64,000 bases of DNA from Rhodobacter sp. SY28-1 (GTDB taxonomy: Bacteria > Pseudomonadota > Alphaproteobacteria > Rhodobacterales > Rhodobacteraceae), in assembly GCF_005222785.1 (NCBI RefSeq), contig NZ_STGH01000002.1, positions 558,001 through 622,000 of the forward strand, read 5' to 3'. Below the pieces are notes generated by a model that searched no databases, had not been told where the DNA came from, and saw only the letters and a list, made by a program, of their open reading frames with translations. A program made the translations under genes and the position numbers. Position 1 is the first letter of the stretch. Each line of letters starts with the position of its first letter. Positions 16,938 through 26,325 of this stretch are shown in pieces.

Positions 16938-17708
16938 CTATGCCGGATTCTCGTTCAGGCTTTCGAGTGCCTTCCGGTCAAATCCCTTCACCAGCAACCA
17001 AAGCCCCAGCAACAGTTCCCAGAAGAACTCAGGCACAGTGGCGATGATCTGAGCGGTAGAGCCCGCCTCGATCCAGCCCATGACAACGCCAGCGCCTGCG
17101 ACAAGTAGGGCCGGTCCACCGATCAGGCCAAGTAAGGACAGCGCCCTTGGCACAAGCCGGTTCTTCCACATCAGATAGCCCAGCAACAGCCCGTTGCCGA
17201 CCCCGACAACAACACCCGGGCCAAGACGGAACGTCCAGTCGTGCAGTGCGACAAGGGTCTGCCCGCTGGCGACCAGGGCGGCCGGATCCGCATCACCGGC
17301 GTTTGTCCGCAGGGTATTGAGCGCCATCAGGGCTACGATCCCAATTGCAATGAACCCACTTTCAACGAGCCGGGCAGCCACATAGCCCAAGGACAGCATC
17401 TCACTCTGTTTGCGCAGCACGGGGTAAACGGTCAACGCTGTGCCGACATTTGCAGTGATCAGCATCAGTTCCAGCAGGGCGCCGACGGAAATGCCGGTAT
17501 CGAAACCTTCGCCAAGAATGAAAGCCGGGTCGGTCAGCGCCGGGACATAGAAGGTCAGCACTGGTGGGATGGATGTTGCATACGTGATCAGGAACAGCAG
17601 ACCGGTCAGTCGCGCAAGGCGCTGCTCCCCGGACGCTGCACTCGAAACAGGTTCGGAGATTGCGGAACTGCCCGGGGCGACCGCAGAAGCAGAATGCGTC
17701 ATAGTCAT
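16938..17708 (-). CDS. DUF4386-like integral membrane protein
   Basis: A 256-residue protein with about six hydrophobic segments, for example RLTGLLFLITYATSIPPVL near residue 35 and ALLELMLITANVGTALTVYP near 95, and a final FFWELLLGLWLLVKGF. The conserved EQRLARLTGLLFLI start of the membrane part, the GISVGALLELMLI stretch and the pattern of Trp and Gly residues match the DUF4386 family, whose function is unknown. The first 30 residues are Ser/Ala-rich and probably disordered. It is the first gene of block 2, transcribed towards element A. Confidence 0.8.
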   Translation of the reverse strand: MTMTHSASAVAPGSSAISEPVSSAASGEQRLARLTGLLFLITYATSIPPVLTFYVPALTDPAFILGEGFDTGISVGALLELMLITANVGTALTVYPVLRKQSEMLSLGYVAARLVESGFIAIGIVALMALNTLRTNAGDADPAALVASGQTLVALHDWTFRLGPGVVVGVGNGLLLGYLMWKNRLVPRALSLLGLIGGPALLVAGAGVVMGWIEAGSTAQIIATVPEFFWELLLGLWLLVKGFDRKALESLNENPA

Positions 17709-17823
17709 GGATACCTCGCATCGGTTGGGGAATGTCCGCCATCCTGCGCCTTGTTCGACTATTGCGGAACGCGCCGCGTCTGCACGTTATCCATGCATCA
17801 GACGCCATGCACGCTGGCTTGGT

Positions 17824-18726
17824 TCATGGCCTTCCGCCCGATCGCTCGGCACAGACACTGCGGATACATCCCCGCAACCACCGATGTGCGGCGTCGCCAT
17901 CCATCCTTGGATGCCACAGCATGGAAATCGTGAAGGGCACCACTTCAAACGGAAGGTCGAAACTGTGCAGGCCATCTCGCAGACCCTCGGTGTGGCGCTC
18001 CGGCACGGTAGCAACGAGATCGGTCTTGCGGGCCAGTGCCAGCGCCGTCGAGAAGCCGCTGACAACCGTGGCGACCCTTCGTTTCATGCCGGCGGAGAGC
18101 GCCGCCTCGTCAATCTCATCGCTGCGCAAGCCACGGCGCAGGACGAGGATATGGCCAAGGCCGCCATATTTGGCCGTGAAATCTGCGCCTTGGACCAGGG
18201 CGTGACCAGCACGGACCACCCCGATCCACCGGTCTCTAAACAATGGAACGACGCGCAGTTCCGGGGCGGTGCCTTCGTCGAGCACGCCGGTCTCCACGTC
18301 GACCTCGCCCGCACGCAACGGCGTGCTGTCCTTGTCCGGCTTTGTGAGGAACTGCAGGGTCACGCCCGGGGCTTGCGCGGCAATCTCGGACAACAGCCGT
18401 GGCCCGAATGTCTCGGCAAAGCCTTCGCTGCTGCGCAAGGTGAACCGACGGGGCAGCCGTGACAGGTCGAGCGCTTCGGCCGGACGCAACACCGTCTTCG
18501 CCCCCTCGACCAAAGGCCCGACCTGGCTGCGTAGCTCGATCGCCCGTGGAGTAGGAACAAGGTTGCGGCCCGCCCGCACGAGAAGTGGATCGCCCGTCAC
18601 CTCGCGCAGCCTCGCCAGGGCCCGGCTCATCGCCGAAGGGCTGAGCCGCAGTCGCCGCGCCGCCCCTGCCACGCTGCCTTCGGACAACAGCACGTCAAGA
18701 GTGACCAGCAGGTTCAAGTCGGGCAT
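17824..18726 (-). CDS. LysR family transcriptional regulator
   Basis: A 300-residue regulator. The N-terminal winged helix reads LDVLLSEGSVAGAARRLRLS, then PSAMSRALARLREVTGDPLL, the typical LysR HTH. The C-terminal part is the periplasmic-binding-like effector domain. The start at 18726 is supported by GAGG six nt upstream; ATGs further up (18744, 19053) lack a better site. The gene is divergent from the DUF2798/MFS pair, which it probably controls, in keeping with LysR practice. The effector is unknown. Confidence 0.9.
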   Translation of the reverse strand: MPDLNLLVTLDVLLSEGSVAGAARRLRLSPSAMSRALARLREVTGDPLLVRAGRNLVPTPRAIELRSQVGPLVEGAKTVLRPAEALDLSRLPRRFTLRSSEGFAETFGPRLLSEIAAQAPGVTLQFLTKPDKDSTPLRAGEVDVETGVLDEGTAPELRVVPLFRDRWIGVVRAGHALVQGADFTAKYGGLGHILVLRRGLRSDEIDEAALSAGMKRRVATVVSGFSTALALARKTDLVATVPERHTEGLRDGLHSFDLPFEVVPFTISMLWHPRMDGDAAHRWLRGCIRSVCAERSGGRP

Positions 18727-18838
18727 CCCGAGCCTCAAAAGCATGGCGTCAAACGCAAGTATAACATGAGAACGGTGCGCCTTATGCAGTGATTTGTTGG
18801 GGTCTATGTGTCCTTCCACAACAGAAAAGGAGATCACG

Positions 18839-19078
18839 ATGTCACCCCGCTTAGCCCCAGTCCTGTTTGGTTTCATCTTGTCGGCCCTCATGTCCCTCAT
18901 CGTGTCCGGTGTTGCGACAATGCGGAATGCCGGCCTTGTCGACGGCTTCCTCGGCCTCTGGATCAGTGCCTGGCTTCTGTCATGGCTCATCGCCTTCCCG
19001 ACTGTCCTGATCGTGGCGCCGGTGGCTCGTCGACTTGTCGGCAAGCTGGTCAAAACCCCATCCGCTCAGGTGCGGTGA
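18839..19078 (+). CDS. DUF2798-like small membrane protein
   Basis: A 79-residue protein with two membrane spans: VLFGFILSALMSLIVSGVAT near the start, then a second at WLLSWLIAFPTVLIVAPVAR, followed by RRLVGKLV. This two-helix pattern with FP and ARR after the second helix is typical of DUF2798 proteins. ATG at 18839 follows AAAAGGAGATC, a strong ribosome-binding site. Its TGA overlaps the ATG of the MFS gene, so the two are translationally coupled and may act together. LysR is divergent 112 bp upstream. Confidence 0.85.
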   Translation: MSPRLAPVLFGFILSALMSLIVSGVATMRNAGLVDGFLGLWISAWLLSWLIAFPTVLIVAPVARRLVGKLVKTPSAQVR

Positions 19079-20469
19079 TGACGGAAGCCGCACCTTTGAA
19101 AGAGGAGCGCTATTGGCCGCGCCTCGCGGCGCTGTCGCTGGCGATGCTGCTTCCCTCCCTTGGCATCAGCATCGTCAATGTCGCCTTGCCGACCTTGGCT
19201 ACGTCACTTGAGGCGACCATGGCCGAGGTGCAGTGGGTGGTGATCGGATATCTTCTGGCTGTCACCAGCCTGATCGTCAGCGCAGGACGACTGGGCGATA
19301 TCATCGGGCGCAGGCTTTTGTTGCTGATCGGGATCGGACTTTTCGCTGTGGCGTCAACTGCGGCTGCTATTGCGCCCAGCCTTTGGATGCTGGTGGTGTC
19401 CCGTGCGGTTCAGGGCGCCGGAGCTGCCATCATGATGTCACTGACGATCGCCATGGTCGGCGACCTCGTGCCAAAGCACCGCACCGGAAGTGCGATGGGC
19501 CTCCTCGGCACAGTTTCGGCAGTGGGAACGGCACTTGGCCCTTCGCTGGGTGGCGCAATGATCGCCTTGCTCGGGTGGCCTGCAGTCTTTGCCTTCCTCG
19601 CGATCATGGGAGTCCTGGCGTTGCTGGTCGGCCGTGCCCTGTTTCCAAGGGATCTGGCGCCTTCGCAGAAACCATCAGGATTCGATGGCACAGGCACAGT
19701 TCTGCTGGTGCTGGCGCTCCTTGCGGCAATGATCGCGCTGACCTTTGGGGCCCGACTGTCAACCCTCGGACTTTCAGCGGTTGCCGCCGTTGCGTGTATT
19801 GGGTTTGCCGCCTTGATTTGGCATATTGCGCGGACGCCAGTCCCACTTGTTCGGCTCGACCTTCTGCGCGATGGCGGGCTGAGGTCTGGTCTGGTTTCCC
19901 TTATGCTCGTATCATCCATCGTGATGGCAACCCTGGTCGTGGGCCCGTTCTATCTGTCCGGAAGCTTGGGTCTCGGGTCCTTCAAGACCGGCCTTGTAAT
20001 GTCAGTCGGACCAATCGTCGCCGCTCTCGCCGGGGCTCCGGCAGGTCGGCTGGTGGATCGCATCGGAACCTTTCCGGTAACGTCCGGAGGTCTTGTTGCC
20101 GTGATTGCCGGCTCGGTTCTGATGACCGCTCTGCCATCATCCTTGGGGGTTGGCGGCTACCTGAGCGGCCTTGTCGTCATCACCTTCGGATACGCCCTGT
20201 TCCAGGCTGCTAACACGACGGCTGTCATGCAACGAGCCACAAGTGACCGTCGGGGTGTAACATCGGCGTTGCTGGGCCTGTCCCGCAACCTGGGCCTCAT
20301 TTCAGGCGCTTCCGCAATGGGGACGGTCTATGCCTTCGGTCCTAACATCGCGCAGAATCTTGGCATCCCAATGGGCAATCAGGCAGGGCTGACAGCCACC
20401 TTCATCGTTGCCACAGTCCTTGCCGGGACCGCCATCGGCATCACCGTAAAGCATCGATACAAGCGCTGA
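19078..20469 (+). CDS. MFS efflux transporter (DHA2/EmrB-QacA-like)
   Basis: A 463-residue drug:H+ antiporter-type permease. It has about 14 hydrophobic segments. Signatures are LPSLGISIVNVALPTLATSL in the first helix, VQWVVIGYLLAVTSLIV (motif D1), GRLGDIIGRRLLLLIGI (motif A, loop 2-3) and VVSRAVQGAGAAIMMSLT, with GTALGPSLGGAMI as motif C in helix 5. A longer frame from 18808 only reads through the DUF2798 gene. The substrate cannot be told; the divergent LysR suggests induction by a small molecule. Confidence 0.92.
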   Translation: MTEAAPLKEERYWPRLAALSLAMLLPSLGISIVNVALPTLATSLEATMAEVQWVVIGYLLAVTSLIVSAGRLGDIIGRRLLLLIGIGLFAVASTAAAIAPSLWMLVVSRAVQGAGAAIMMSLTIAMVGDLVPKHRTGSAMGLLGTVSAVGTALGPSLGGAMIALLGWPAVFAFLAIMGVLALLVGRALFPRDLAPSQKPSGFDGTGTVLLVLALLAAMIALTFGARLSTLGLSAVAAVACIGFAALIWHIARTPVPLVRLDLLRDGGLRSGLVSLMLVSSIVMATLVVGPFYLSGSLGLGSFKTGLVMSVGPIVAALAGAPAGRLVDRIGTFPVTSGGLVAVIAGSVLMTALPSSLGVGGYLSGLVVITFGYALFQAANTTAVMQRATSDRRGVTSALLGLSRNLGLISGASAMGTVYAFGPNIAQNLGIPMGNQAGLTATFIVATVLAGTAIGITVKHRYKR

Positions 20470-20647
20470 ACTCCGTCGTTTGTCCAGGGCCCCGAAGCAA
20501 GAAGCAGCTTGTTGCCCGTCCCTCTACCCAGCAAAATCTGGACGGTTGGATGGGCGGCACTCTCTGCGGACTGCTTCATATCACGGGGACAACCTGCTCC
20601 ACATGAATCCTGTTTGAAGAAATTCTGGGTTGCCGTAGCATTTTCCG

Positions 20648-21436
20648 ATGGAAGCGGCAGGCATTGGCAGGGTCTTGTTCTGGGAAGGCGGCAGCCTTTG
20701 GCTGGCGCTGATCACCGGAACCATGGGCTGGCATGAGCATCATGCCATCCAGCTTTGCCTGCCGATCCAAGGGACGGCGCAGTTCAAGACGGATCCGGAA
20801 GGCGATTGGATCACCTGCGAAGGAGCGGTGATCGCGCCGGATGTGCCTCATGTGTTTCATGCCCCCGGCAGCGTGGCTGCAAACATCCTTTTCGAGCCGG
20901 AGTCCGCTGTGGGCCGGGGCGTTCTGGCGCGGTTTGGCCGGTCCGGTCTTCATCTCCTGCCAGCATCAGAGGCCCGGGCGCTCGCCCGGCCGATTGGCCG
21001 GGCCTATTTCGCTGGCACCGATGACGCGTCGATGATTGCGCTCGCCAAGCAGGCGGTGACAAGCTTCTCGGGTGTCGATGCGCAAAGGGACGTCGCCGAT
21101 GTTCGTGTCTTGCGAACCATTTCCGAGATCCGGGCGCATCTGGACGAGCCTGTGACTTTGCCCGCGCTGGCGCGCAAGATCGGTCTGTCACCGGGACGGC
21201 TGCGCCATCTGTTTGTGGCCGAGACCGGAGTGTCCTTCCGCCGCTACCTTCTGTGGGAACGGCTGAACCGGGCCCTGTCCATTGGTTTTGGCGGAACATC
21301 CTGGACCGAGGCGGCTTACGCGGCGAACTTCGCCGATTCCGCCCATCTGTCCCGCACCTGCCAGCGGATGTTCGGCCTTGCGCCGACACGGGCAAGGATC
21401 GAATCCCCCCAGTCCCACGCCGCTCTGACGGCCTGA
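20648..21436 (+). CDS. AraC family transcriptional regulator
   Basis: A 262-residue regulator with an N-terminal cupin-like sensing domain (MGWHEHHAIQLCLPIQG, ending in PDVPHVFHAPG) and a C-terminal AraC double helix-turn-helix from about residue 155. The HTH region shows VTLPALARKIGLSPGRLRHL and FRRYLLWERLNRALS, then FADSAHLSRTCQRMFGLAP, the classic second-HTH signature. It precedes the FixH-like/peroxidase genes in the same direction and may regulate them. About 180 bp upstream (20470-20647) hold no gene. Confidence 0.9.
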   Translation: MEAAGIGRVLFWEGGSLWLALITGTMGWHEHHAIQLCLPIQGTAQFKTDPEGDWITCEGAVIAPDVPHVFHAPGSVAANILFEPESAVGRGVLARFGRSGLHLLPASEARALARPIGRAYFAGTDDASMIALAKQAVTSFSGVDAQRDVADVRVLRTISEIRAHLDEPVTLPALARKIGLSPGRLRHLFVAETGVSFRRYLLWERLNRALSIGFGGTSWTEAAYAANFADSAHLSRTCQRMFGLAPTRARIESPQSHAALTA

Positions 21437-21518
21437 AAACAAGATTAGCCCCTTCGTTCAAGCGATGCCCGCGACACCGGCGTAAGTCTCTGGCTATCGC
21501 AAACGAATGGAGCCCTAC

Positions 21519-21965
21519 ATGTCAAACCTCATCACCCGTCGGCGCCTCTTCTGGTCGGTGCCGGTTGCCCTTCTTGCAGTTGGTGGCATTGCCGTCGCGA
21601 AAATGATGCAGCCCCCGCCGGCCGACCTTGACCTGTCGCTAGCGAAGTCCACCGACCAAGGGCTTTACACGGTATCGGTCGAACCGGGCCTGTCGCCCAT
21701 CTCTGTCGGAACCATGCATGGCTGGGTGGTCCAGATTAGCACCCGGGACAGCAAACCGGTCGATCACGCCAGGATCGCCGTTGATGGCGGGATGCCACAG
21801 CACGGTCATGGCTTGCCGACCGAACCGCAGGTCAGCGCCGATCTTGGCGAGGGTCGCTATCAGGTCGAGGGCATGAAGTTCAACATGCCCGGCTGGTGGG
21901 TGGTCAACCTGTCGGTCGATGGCCCCGACGGACCGGACACCGTCACCTTCAACCTTGTCCTGTAG
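21519..21965 (+). CDS. FixH/YtkA-like exported protein
   Basis: A 148-residue protein with an N-terminal membrane anchor (LFWSVPVALLAVGGIAVA after a TRRR motif) and an extracytoplasmic immunoglobulin-like domain. The C-terminal pattern GGMPQHGHGLPTEPQV then GMKFNMPGWWVVNLSV is that of YtkA/FixH-type proteins; the His and Met residues could bind metal. ATG at 21519 has GGAG six nt upstream and was preferred to 21507. It precedes a di-haem peroxidase by 11 bp, so a role in periplasmic redox or metal handling is plausible. Confidence 0.75.
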   Translation: MSNLITRRRLFWSVPVALLAVGGIAVAKMMQPPPADLDLSLAKSTDQGLYTVSVEPGLSPISVGTMHGWVVQISTRDSKPVDHARIAVDGGMPQHGHGLPTEPQVSADLGEGRYQVEGMKFNMPGWWVVNLSVDGPDGPDTVTFNLVL

Positions 21966-21976
21966 GGGGGCAGACA

Positions 21977-23206
21977 ATGCGCACCTCGACCGCCATCCTT
22001 TCGGCCCTAGCCATCGGATCGGCAGCGGCTGCCTACTGGACCCTGACCAAGCCGCAGACTTGGACCGAGGAAGAGACCAGGCTTGTCCTGTCGCTTGGGC
22101 TTGCAAGCCTGCCGCCGCTGCCCGCGGACCCGTCGAATGCCGTTGCCGATGGCCCGGATGCAGCGTCGCTTGGCAAGGCCCTGTTCTTCGACACCCGACT
22201 CAGCGCGAACGGCACGGTCTCCTGCGGAACCTGCCACCTGCCGGAGCGCCAGTTCCAGGACGATCTGCCGCGTGCAAAGGGTGTGGGTGAGACGGCGCGC
22301 CGGACGATGCCGATTGCAGGCACGGCCTACAGCCCCTGGCTGTTCTGGGACGGACGCAAGGACAGCCAATGGGCGCAGGCCCTTGGTCCGCTGGAAAGCG
22401 CGGTCGAGCATGGAACCGACAGGGCCTACATCGCGCATCTTATCGGGGTTCACTATGCCGATCAATACGCCGCGCTGTTCGGACCGTTGCCGACGCTTGA
22501 CGCGGTGCCGGATCATGCAGGCCCTAACGGCTTTGGCACGGTGCTAGATGACTGGCTTGCGTTAGACGACATCCAGAAGGACGCGATCAACCGCGTATTT
22601 GCCAATGTGGGAAAGGCAATCGCCGCCTACGAACGCACGATTACGCCGCAGCCCTCGCGCTTTGACGCCTATGTCGACCGCCTTGCCGCGGGCGAGGACA
22701 CCTCGGGGATTCTGAGTGGCCAAGAAGAAGACGGGCTGCGACTCTTTGTCGGGAAGGGCGAATGCACCAAGTGCCACAATGGTCCGCTCATGACCGACAA
22801 CTTCTTCCACAACACCGGCGTCGCCGCCGTTCCCGGTCTGCCTGATGATGTTGGGAGAAGCTTGGCGGTTGATCAGGTCCTGGCCGATCCTTTCAACTGC
22901 TTGGGACCTTACAGCGACGCTGAACCAGGCGACTGCGCCGAGCTGAAGTTTCTGGGCAAGGCCGGGCACGAGATGATCAGGGCCTACAAGCCGCCATCGC
23001 TGCGCGGGGTTGCCAGCCGTCCGCCCTACATGCACGCCGGTCAGATCGCGACCCTGGGCGAAGTTCTGTTCCACTACAACACCGCGCCCGCCGCCCCGGA
23101 CGGCCATAGCGAGCTTGCGCCGCTGAACCTGAACTCCGCCGAGCTTGCGGCCCTGGAGGCGTTCCTGGGTGCGCTTGATCCGATCGCAAAGGAAGTCCAG
23201 CGATGA
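21977..23206 (+). CDS. Di-haem cytochrome c peroxidase (MauG/Ccp family)
   Basis: A 409-residue exported protein. Two haem-binding sites are visible: CGTCH near residue 80 and CTKCH near 264. The first follows LGKALFFDTRLSANGTVSCG, the standard Ccp opening. PYMHAGQIATLGEVLFHYN near the end is the conserved C-terminal element with a Met that can ligate haem. A signal anchor (TAILSALAIGSAAAAYW) directs export. Such enzymes reduce hydrogen peroxide or, as in MauG, oxidise a partner protein. The start at 21977 follows a G-rich ribosome-binding site; the frame from 21896 lies inside the preceding gene. Confidence 0.92.
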   Translation: MRTSTAILSALAIGSAAAAYWTLTKPQTWTEEETRLVLSLGLASLPPLPADPSNAVADGPDAASLGKALFFDTRLSANGTVSCGTCHLPERQFQDDLPRAKGVGETARRTMPIAGTAYSPWLFWDGRKDSQWAQALGPLESAVEHGTDRAYIAHLIGVHYADQYAALFGPLPTLDAVPDHAGPNGFGTVLDDWLALDDIQKDAINRVFANVGKAIAAYERTITPQPSRFDAYVDRLAAGEDTSGILSGQEEDGLRLFVGKGECTKCHNGPLMTDNFFHNTGVAAVPGLPDDVGRSLAVDQVLADPFNCLGPYSDAEPGDCAELKFLGKAGHEMIRAYKPPSLRGVASRPPYMHAGQIATLGEVLFHYNTAPAAPDGHSELAPLNLNSAELAALEAFLGALDPIAKEVQR

Positions 23207-23958
23207 TCACCCGAACCGTCATCAAAGAGCACTTGGCGCTTGAGCGTCGGACCTTCACCGAATTGGCCGCAGGTTTCACCGCGATCGCCGTTGCCGGGGC
23301 CACGCTTTACAACCTCGGCTTCTTCGCCCCGATCGAATGGAGTCTGATTTCCCTGCTCACGGTCCAAGACCTGCTGATCGGGTCAGCCATTGGCGCGATC
23401 CCGATGGTGGTTTCGGCCGCCGTGGCTGTCGTCCTTGGCCGCCTGATCGTCCTTGCGCCGTCGAACAAGGCCACCGCCTTGGCTTTGGGTATCCCGGCTT
23501 TGGCGGTGACCAGTTTCGGCTTCTTCCACTTCTATTCTGGTCCCAGTCAGTCAACCCTTGGACACATGGCCTGCGGATACCTTGTGCTTGGATTGATCGC
23601 TGCAGGCGCAAATGCCTTGATCAACTGGCGACACACGGCGAACGTCTGGCTGGTGGTGTCGCTTCTCTATATCCCGACGGTCCTCGGGATGACCGACAGC
23701 GCCACCGCGACCGATCCGTCGCGCGCCATGTCGGAAATCGAAACCGACCGCGGCGTGATCCAGGGTCGGATTGTGCGGGTGACCTCCGCCTATGTGCTGA
23801 TCGCGCAAGACCGTGCCATCGTCACCATGCCGATGAACAAGGTGCGCGAGATCCGCTGGTTCTTCGTCGACTCCCCAGCGGCGGACTTCCTGGATGGAAC
23901 GCCGCTGTCTGCCGATCAAGCGTCAGAGGCGGACACGCCGGGTAAACCCCAGTCCTGA
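23203..23958 (+). CDS. Integral membrane protein, function unknown (251 aa)
   Basis: A 251-residue protein overlapping the peroxidase stop by 4 nt. It has about five hydrophobic segments between residues 20 and 165 (for example GFTAIAVAGATLYNLGFFA and ALALGIPALAVTSFGFFHFY). A soluble C-terminal domain (GVIQGRIVRVTSAYVLIAQD, then NKVREIRWFFV) looks like a small beta-barrel. I do not recognise the family. Translational coupling with the peroxidase suggests they work in the same process, perhaps as a sensor or anchor. Confidence 0.7.
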   Translation: MITRTVIKEHLALERRTFTELAAGFTAIAVAGATLYNLGFFAPIEWSLISLLTVQDLLIGSAIGAIPMVVSAAVAVVLGRLIVLAPSNKATALALGIPALAVTSFGFFHFYSGPSQSTLGHMACGYLVLGLIAAGANALINWRHTANVWLVVSLLYIPTVLGMTDSATATDPSRAMSEIETDRGVIQGRIVRVTSAYVLIAQDRAIVTMPMNKVREIRWFFVDSPAADFLDGTPLSADQASEADTPGKPQS

Positions 23959-24056
23959 TCGCTGCGCCCGTTGCACTCACACAAACGCGGGACTTAAATC
24001 CTGAGGTTTCCATATCGCCTTTCTGTCTGTCAGGTGCGGCTAGGTCTTTGCAACGC

Positions 24057-25064
24057 TCACTCAACCTTCCGAGCCGCGTCCAGCACCGAGAGGACTGCGT
24101 CGATCACGATCTCGGGCTGATCGATCTGCACCAGATGGGAACTGCCTTCCGCCACCACCAACCGCCCCTCGCGGCTCAACGCCGAAAGCTCCTCTTGCGC
24201 CTCGGCCCAGCCGGGGATGCTCGCCATGCTGTCTCCCGCCGCGATCACGACGAGCGGAATTTCTCCCAAGGAAACGCTGTTGAGCGCCGCGTCGTCCGTT
24301 GATCGCGCCAGCCCTTCGGCTGTGGTTGCCCGCAGCGATTGCGGCTGGGTCTGCAACAGCGCCATTTCCGTCGCAACGCCCGGCGGCAAGCTCGGCACGT
24401 CCGTCAAGATTGACCCAAGGAGCCGCACCAGCCCCAACTTGCGCGCTAGTGTGAGCAGGTTCGCTCGTCGTTTGAGGGCCACCGCGAAGGCCTCGGCCTC
24501 GTCCGGTGGCGTCGCTGCGTCGATCTTCTCGCTTCTCGTATCCACCAGAACCATGCCTGCCACAACGTCGGGATGGGCGGCGGCAAACAAGCGTGCGCTC
24601 TTGCCGGACAAAGAGTGCGCTACAAGGACGTAGGGGCCGGGGACACCGGCAGACTTCACAAGCCTCTGCAGTTCATCCGCTATCCGGGCGGGTGAGCGTA
24701 GCTCCGGCCCCGGATCGCTGTGACCCATGCCCGCGCGATCGTAGGCGCAGACCCGCGTGTCGGCCGCAAGCCTGGACTGGACCAGCACCCAGTCCCGCGA
24801 CGTGCCGCCCAGCCCAGCGTCCAGAATGACAGCGGGGCTCCCCTGGCCCAGGCAAAGGAGATGCAGGCTATAGCCGCCGATATCCACACGCTGTCCCGGC
24901 ACCGGATAGCGCACAGCATCACCGGATGCCGCGAGCATTTCATACCCCGCGCCAGCAGAGGATAGGGCCGCAACGGCAAGGGTTGTGCCCTTCAATATCC
25001 GAAGCATTCCGCACCACCGACGCTTGCGCCTGGGAAAGTCGACGGGGCTTCCGACCCTACTCAT
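24057..25064 (-). CDS. Alpha/beta hydrolase, exported
   Basis: A 335-residue alpha/beta-fold hydrolase. The nucleophile elbow is VLVAHSLSGKSARL (Ser in HSLSG near residue 156), the oxyanion strand is VILDAGLGGTSRDW, the early signature is CAYDRAGMGHSDPG, and the late His is in GSSHLVQIDQPE. A basic N-terminus (PRRKRRWCG) followed by a hydrophobic stretch suggests a signal anchor. ATG at 25064 overlaps the stop of the reductase gene; ATG at 25007 is a shorter alternative. The substrate is unknown; the pair may modify and reduce a common compound. Confidence 0.88.
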   Translation of the reverse strand: MSRVGSPVDFPRRKRRWCGMLRILKGTTLAVAALSSAGAGYEMLAASGDAVRYPVPGQRVDIGGYSLHLLCLGQGSPAVILDAGLGGTSRDWVLVQSRLAADTRVCAYDRAGMGHSDPGPELRSPARIADELQRLVKSAGVPGPYVLVAHSLSGKSARLFAAAHPDVVAGMVLVDTRSEKIDAATPPDEAEAFAVALKRRANLLTLARKLGLVRLLGSILTDVPSLPPGVATEMALLQTQPQSLRATTAEGLARSTDDAALNSVSLGEIPLVVIAAGDSMASIPGWAEAQEELSALSREGRLVVAEGSSHLVQIDQPEIVIDAVLSVLDAARKVE

Positions 25065-26041
25065 CAACCCACCACCCGGAGCACGACACTGCCGCGCTTG
25101 CGGCCGGTATCGACATAGGCATGGGCCTTGGCTGCATCCTCCAGAGGATAGACGCGGTCAATCACCGGCTTCAGCTCACCCTTCGCGGCGAGGTCAGCAA
25201 TGGTGCGAAGATCTTCGGGCGTGGGTGCGGCAACTCCGGTGATCACGCGCTTTCCGCTTTTCCGTGACGGTTTGCCCAACCCAAGCCACTGCCCCAACGA
25301 TCCTTGGACGGCGACCAGTCGCCCCCCGGGCTTGAGCGACATCTCGCACCTCTTGAACGGAACGGTTCCCGCTGTATCAAGGATGATGTCCCAGCTGTCT
25401 CCGGTCGTCGCGAAATCCACCTTGGTGTAGTCGATAGCCCGATCTGCCCCGATCGACTGGACCAGGGCGACATTCCCCGTGCTTGTGACCCCAGTCACGA
25501 CCGCGCCGAAATGCTTGGCGATCTGAATGGCCGCGGTCCCGACGGCACCCGAAGCGCCGACCACCAGCACATGATCCCCGCGCCTGATCCGCGCCTGGTC
25601 GCGCAGGAAGGGCAGCGCATTCATTGCACCGAACGACAGCGACGCGGCCTCTTCGAAGCTGAGATTTTCAGGCTTTAGCGCGGTCATTCCGTCTTCTGCG
25701 ATTGCACGGTATTCGGCATGGCAACCGAAACGACCGCCCGTAAATGCAATCACCTCGTCCCCCACCCGAAAGCGCGACACCGCGGGACCGATGGCGTCGA
25801 TGATCCCCGCCAGCTCGGTTCCGAGGATCGGCTGGCGCGGGCGAAGCAGTCCGAACACCAGGCGTCCAAACAGACTGAAGCCCCCTGGCATGCTCAGGCT
25901 CCGTGCCCGCCAGTCGGCAGAGGTCACGGTCGTGGCGAGAATGCGGATCAAGACCTCGTTTGGCTTGAGAGTTGGCTTCGGCACGTTGGCGAGTGTCACG
26001 ACATCGGGGCCGCCATACCTGCGATAGGTCATCGCCTTCAT
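25064..26041 (-). CDS. MDR-family NAD(P)H quinone oxidoreductase-like
   Basis: A 325-residue medium-chain dehydrogenase/reductase. The N-terminal GroES-like domain starts MKAMTYRRYGGPDVVTLANV. The nucleotide-binding Rossmann part carries GDHVLVVGASGAVGTAAIQI. The closing segment DAAKAHAYVDTGRKRGSVVL is typical of the quinone-reductase branch. No zinc-ligand cysteines are in the usual places, which fits the zinc-independent branch. The frame to 26287 lacks family sequence upstream of 26041. Its TGA overlaps the hydrolase ATG. Confidence 0.9.
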   Translation of the reverse strand: MKAMTYRRYGGPDVVTLANVPKPTLKPNEVLIRILATTVTSADWRARSLSMPGGFSLFGRLVFGLLRPRQPILGTELAGIIDAIGPAVSRFRVGDEVIAFTGGRFGCHAEYRAIAEDGMTALKPENLSFEEAASLSFGAMNALPFLRDQARIRRGDHVLVVGASGAVGTAAIQIAKHFGAVVTGVTSTGNVALVQSIGADRAIDYTKVDFATTGDSWDIILDTAGTVPFKRCEMSLKPGGRLVAVQGSLGQWLGLGKPSRKSGKRVITGVAAPTPEDLRTIADLAAKGELKPVIDRVYPLEDAAKAHAYVDTGRKRGSVVLRVVG

Positions 26042-26325
26042 TTCGCTCTCCGTGATCTGGGCCCGTCGCCCGTCTGGGGCATGGGATGTGAAACGAGGCG
26101 AATGAATAGTCACGAAACTCAGTCCGGGCTTGAACGAAGCGGCTATTATTTGCCCGCAGCGCCGCGGGTCGCTGGGGACTTCCCCGGCGGGCCGTGTGAG
26201 GTGATCAAGGAAGAGTTGGCGTTCGGACTGGGATGATACGACAGTGTTTGCGATTCTCTGGCAGTGACGTAGGTTCTGGCGATCCACTCGTCGCTGTCAT
26301 GAAGCCCCCCAAGACTGAGGAAGGC
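26042..26325. other. Divergent promoter region, 284 bp
   Basis: The gap between the MDR gene (minus) and the PNPOx-like gene (plus) must hold both promoters. No perfect palindrome of eight or more bases was noticed. Confidence 0.4.

Noticed and set aside
16541-17047. Possible small protein starting inside the loop of element A
   Set aside because: Element B has a similar M-LF opening only because the DNA is similar; the frames diverge immediately and neither has a ribosome-binding site in place.
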